DNA of 32,464 bases, from NCBI RefSeq assembly GCF_009765735.1, contig NZ_LMUW01000061.1:265-32728 (forward strand). The letters run 5' to 3'. Below, in pieces: positions 31,813 through 32,464 of the stretch (position 1 is the first letter of the stretch; each line of letters opens with the position of its first letter). The notes under the pieces were generated by a model. It made no database searches. It was not told the DNA's origin and saw nothing but the letters and a program-made list of their open reading frames with translations. A program made the translations under genes and the position numbers. Source of the DNA: Xenophilus sp. L33 (GTDB taxonomy: Bacteria > Pseudomonadota > Gammaproteobacteria > Burkholderiales > Burkholderiaceae_C).

Positions 31813-32464
31813 ATGCCCGAATCCCCCACAGCCCTCCATCTGCTCATTCCCTTTGCCGGCCGCGGCTCGCCCGCCTGCCGCGAGGCCCGGGCCGGGCTGC
31901 GACTGCCGAAGCTCGAGGCGCTGCTGTCGCGGCTCGCGCCGATCGACGAGGACATCCAGGACGACAGCACCCTGTCGCCGCCGCACGAACGCGCGCTGGC
32001 CGCCGCGCTCGGCCTCCCGGCCGCCGACGGCTGCCTGCCCTGGGCGGCCCTGGAGGCCCGGCAGGATCGGCTCGATGCCGCCGAAGGCGCCGCCGGCTGG
32101 GGCGTCGCCACCCTGTGCCACTGGCAGGTCGGCATCGACGACGTGGTGCTGGGCGATCCGGCCGCGATCCAGATCGACGCGGCCGAGTCCGATGCGCTGC
32201 TGACGGCGGCACGGCCCTTCTTCGAGGAAGACGGCATCGCGCTGCAAGGCTCGGGAACGCCCGGCCGCTGGCTGGCGCGCGGCGCCATCTTCGGCGACCT
32301 GCCGACGGCGTCGCTCGACCGGGCGATCGGCTTTCCGATCTCGCAATGGTCGCCGCTGTCGGATGCCGGCCGGCCGCTGCGCCGGCTCCAGAACGAGATG
32401 CAGATGCTGCTCTACACCGAGCGGGTCAACGACGCCCGGACCGCCCGCGGCGTGCCGCCGATCA
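31813..32464 (+). CDS. RpfE-type / phosphoglycerate-mutase-like protein (partial)
   Basis: An open frame of 217 codons runs from ATG 31813 past the right edge with no stop. The protein starts MPESPTALHLLIPFAGRG and later shows SPPHERALAAALGL, WGVATLCHWQVGIDDV and LQNEMQMLLYTERVNDAR. As I recall, this matches proteins called 'regulatory protein, RpfE type' or cofactor-independent phosphoglycerate-mutase-like in Burkholderiales, usually next to recJ and lolC/lolD; that order would put recJ just outside the window. The biochemical role is unknown. The ATG has no clear SD and is 36 bases from the divergent lolC start. Confidence 0.75.
   Translation, partial: MPESPTALHLLIPFAGRGSPACREARAGLRLPKLEALLSRLAPIDEDIQDDSTLSPPHERALAAALGLPAADGCLPWAALEARQDRLDAAEGAAGWGVATLCHWQVGIDDVVLGDPAAIQIDAAESDALLTAARPFFEEDGIALQGSGTPGRWLARGAIFGDLPTASLDRAIGFPISQWSPLSDAGRPLRRLQNEMQMLLYTERVNDARTARGVPPI

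Noticed and set aside
1..32464. Search by eye for tRNA, rRNA, CRISPR, insertion sequences, transposases, attachment sites and riboswitches
   Set aside because: None seen. There are no regularly spaced repeats, no transposase or integrase motifs, no FMN or purine riboswitch-like leader ahead of ribF or purN. A tRNAscan/Infernal run would settle the RNA part.

Overview
This is a dense, GC-rich stretch of bacterial chromosome with about 29 recognisable protein genes. Gaps between genes are all below 300 bases. Gene content and order point to a betaproteobacterium of the Burkholderiales, most likely Comamonadaceae (Variovorax/Acidovorax/Polaromonas-like). The clues are a ribF-ileS-lspA block, a tripartite tricarboxylate transporter with a Bug-type binding protein, and lolD-lolC beside an RpfE-type gene. 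This is inference from family knowledge; no search was run. I see no tRNA, rRNA, CRISPR array, insertion sequence, prophage or integration scar, and codon style looks uniform.

Layout. 1-156: non-coding, with an FNR/Anr-like dyad that would serve a gene off the left edge. 157-4045 (-): purN, a possible micro-gene, an M48 membrane metallopeptidase and an RsmB/NOP RNA methyltransferase. 4190-6506 (+): two adjacent acyl-CoA dehydrogenases that look like the catalytic and non-catalytic halves of a heteromeric enzyme, ending at a bidirectional terminator. 6585-7142 (-): an HNH nuclease, divergent from ribF across a palindrome. 7309-11807 (+): ribF, ileS and lspA (flavin cofactors, Ile-tRNA charging, lipoprotein signal peptidase). 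11826-17170 (-): a tight five-gene unit encoding a Bug solute receptor, a gamma-glutamyltransferase-family hydrolase, an EamA transporter, an active-site-degenerate SDR and a quinone oxidoreductase-like protein. 17268-18167 (+): the divergent LysR regulator. 18172-20191 (-): tctB-tctA, the membrane half of the transporter.

20295-22837 (-): a spermidine-synthase-like gene overlapping an orphan GspE/PilB-type ATPase. 22974-23339 (-): a secreted Lys/Thr/Ala-rich helical-repeat protein with its own terminator. 23464-24324 (-): a TatD nuclease. 24412-29205 (+): a PDZ-less trypsin-like protease, a MoxR/DUF58/vWA module and an SDR. 29212-29580 (-): a small two-helix membrane protein. 29643-29792 (+): a 49-residue lipoprotein whose Shine-Dalgarno is buried in a hairpin. 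29814-31776 (-): lolD and lolC/E. 31813 to the right edge (+): an RpfE-type gene, cut by the window.

Most of the window is ordinary core genome. The parts most worth a second look are the divergent LysR/transporter/gamma-glutamyltransferase locus, the SD-sequestering hairpin before the small lipoprotein gene, the LEA-like secreted protein, the overlapping SpeE-like/GspE-like pair and the acyl-CoA dehydrogenase pair. I found no clear novel defence or mobile system.
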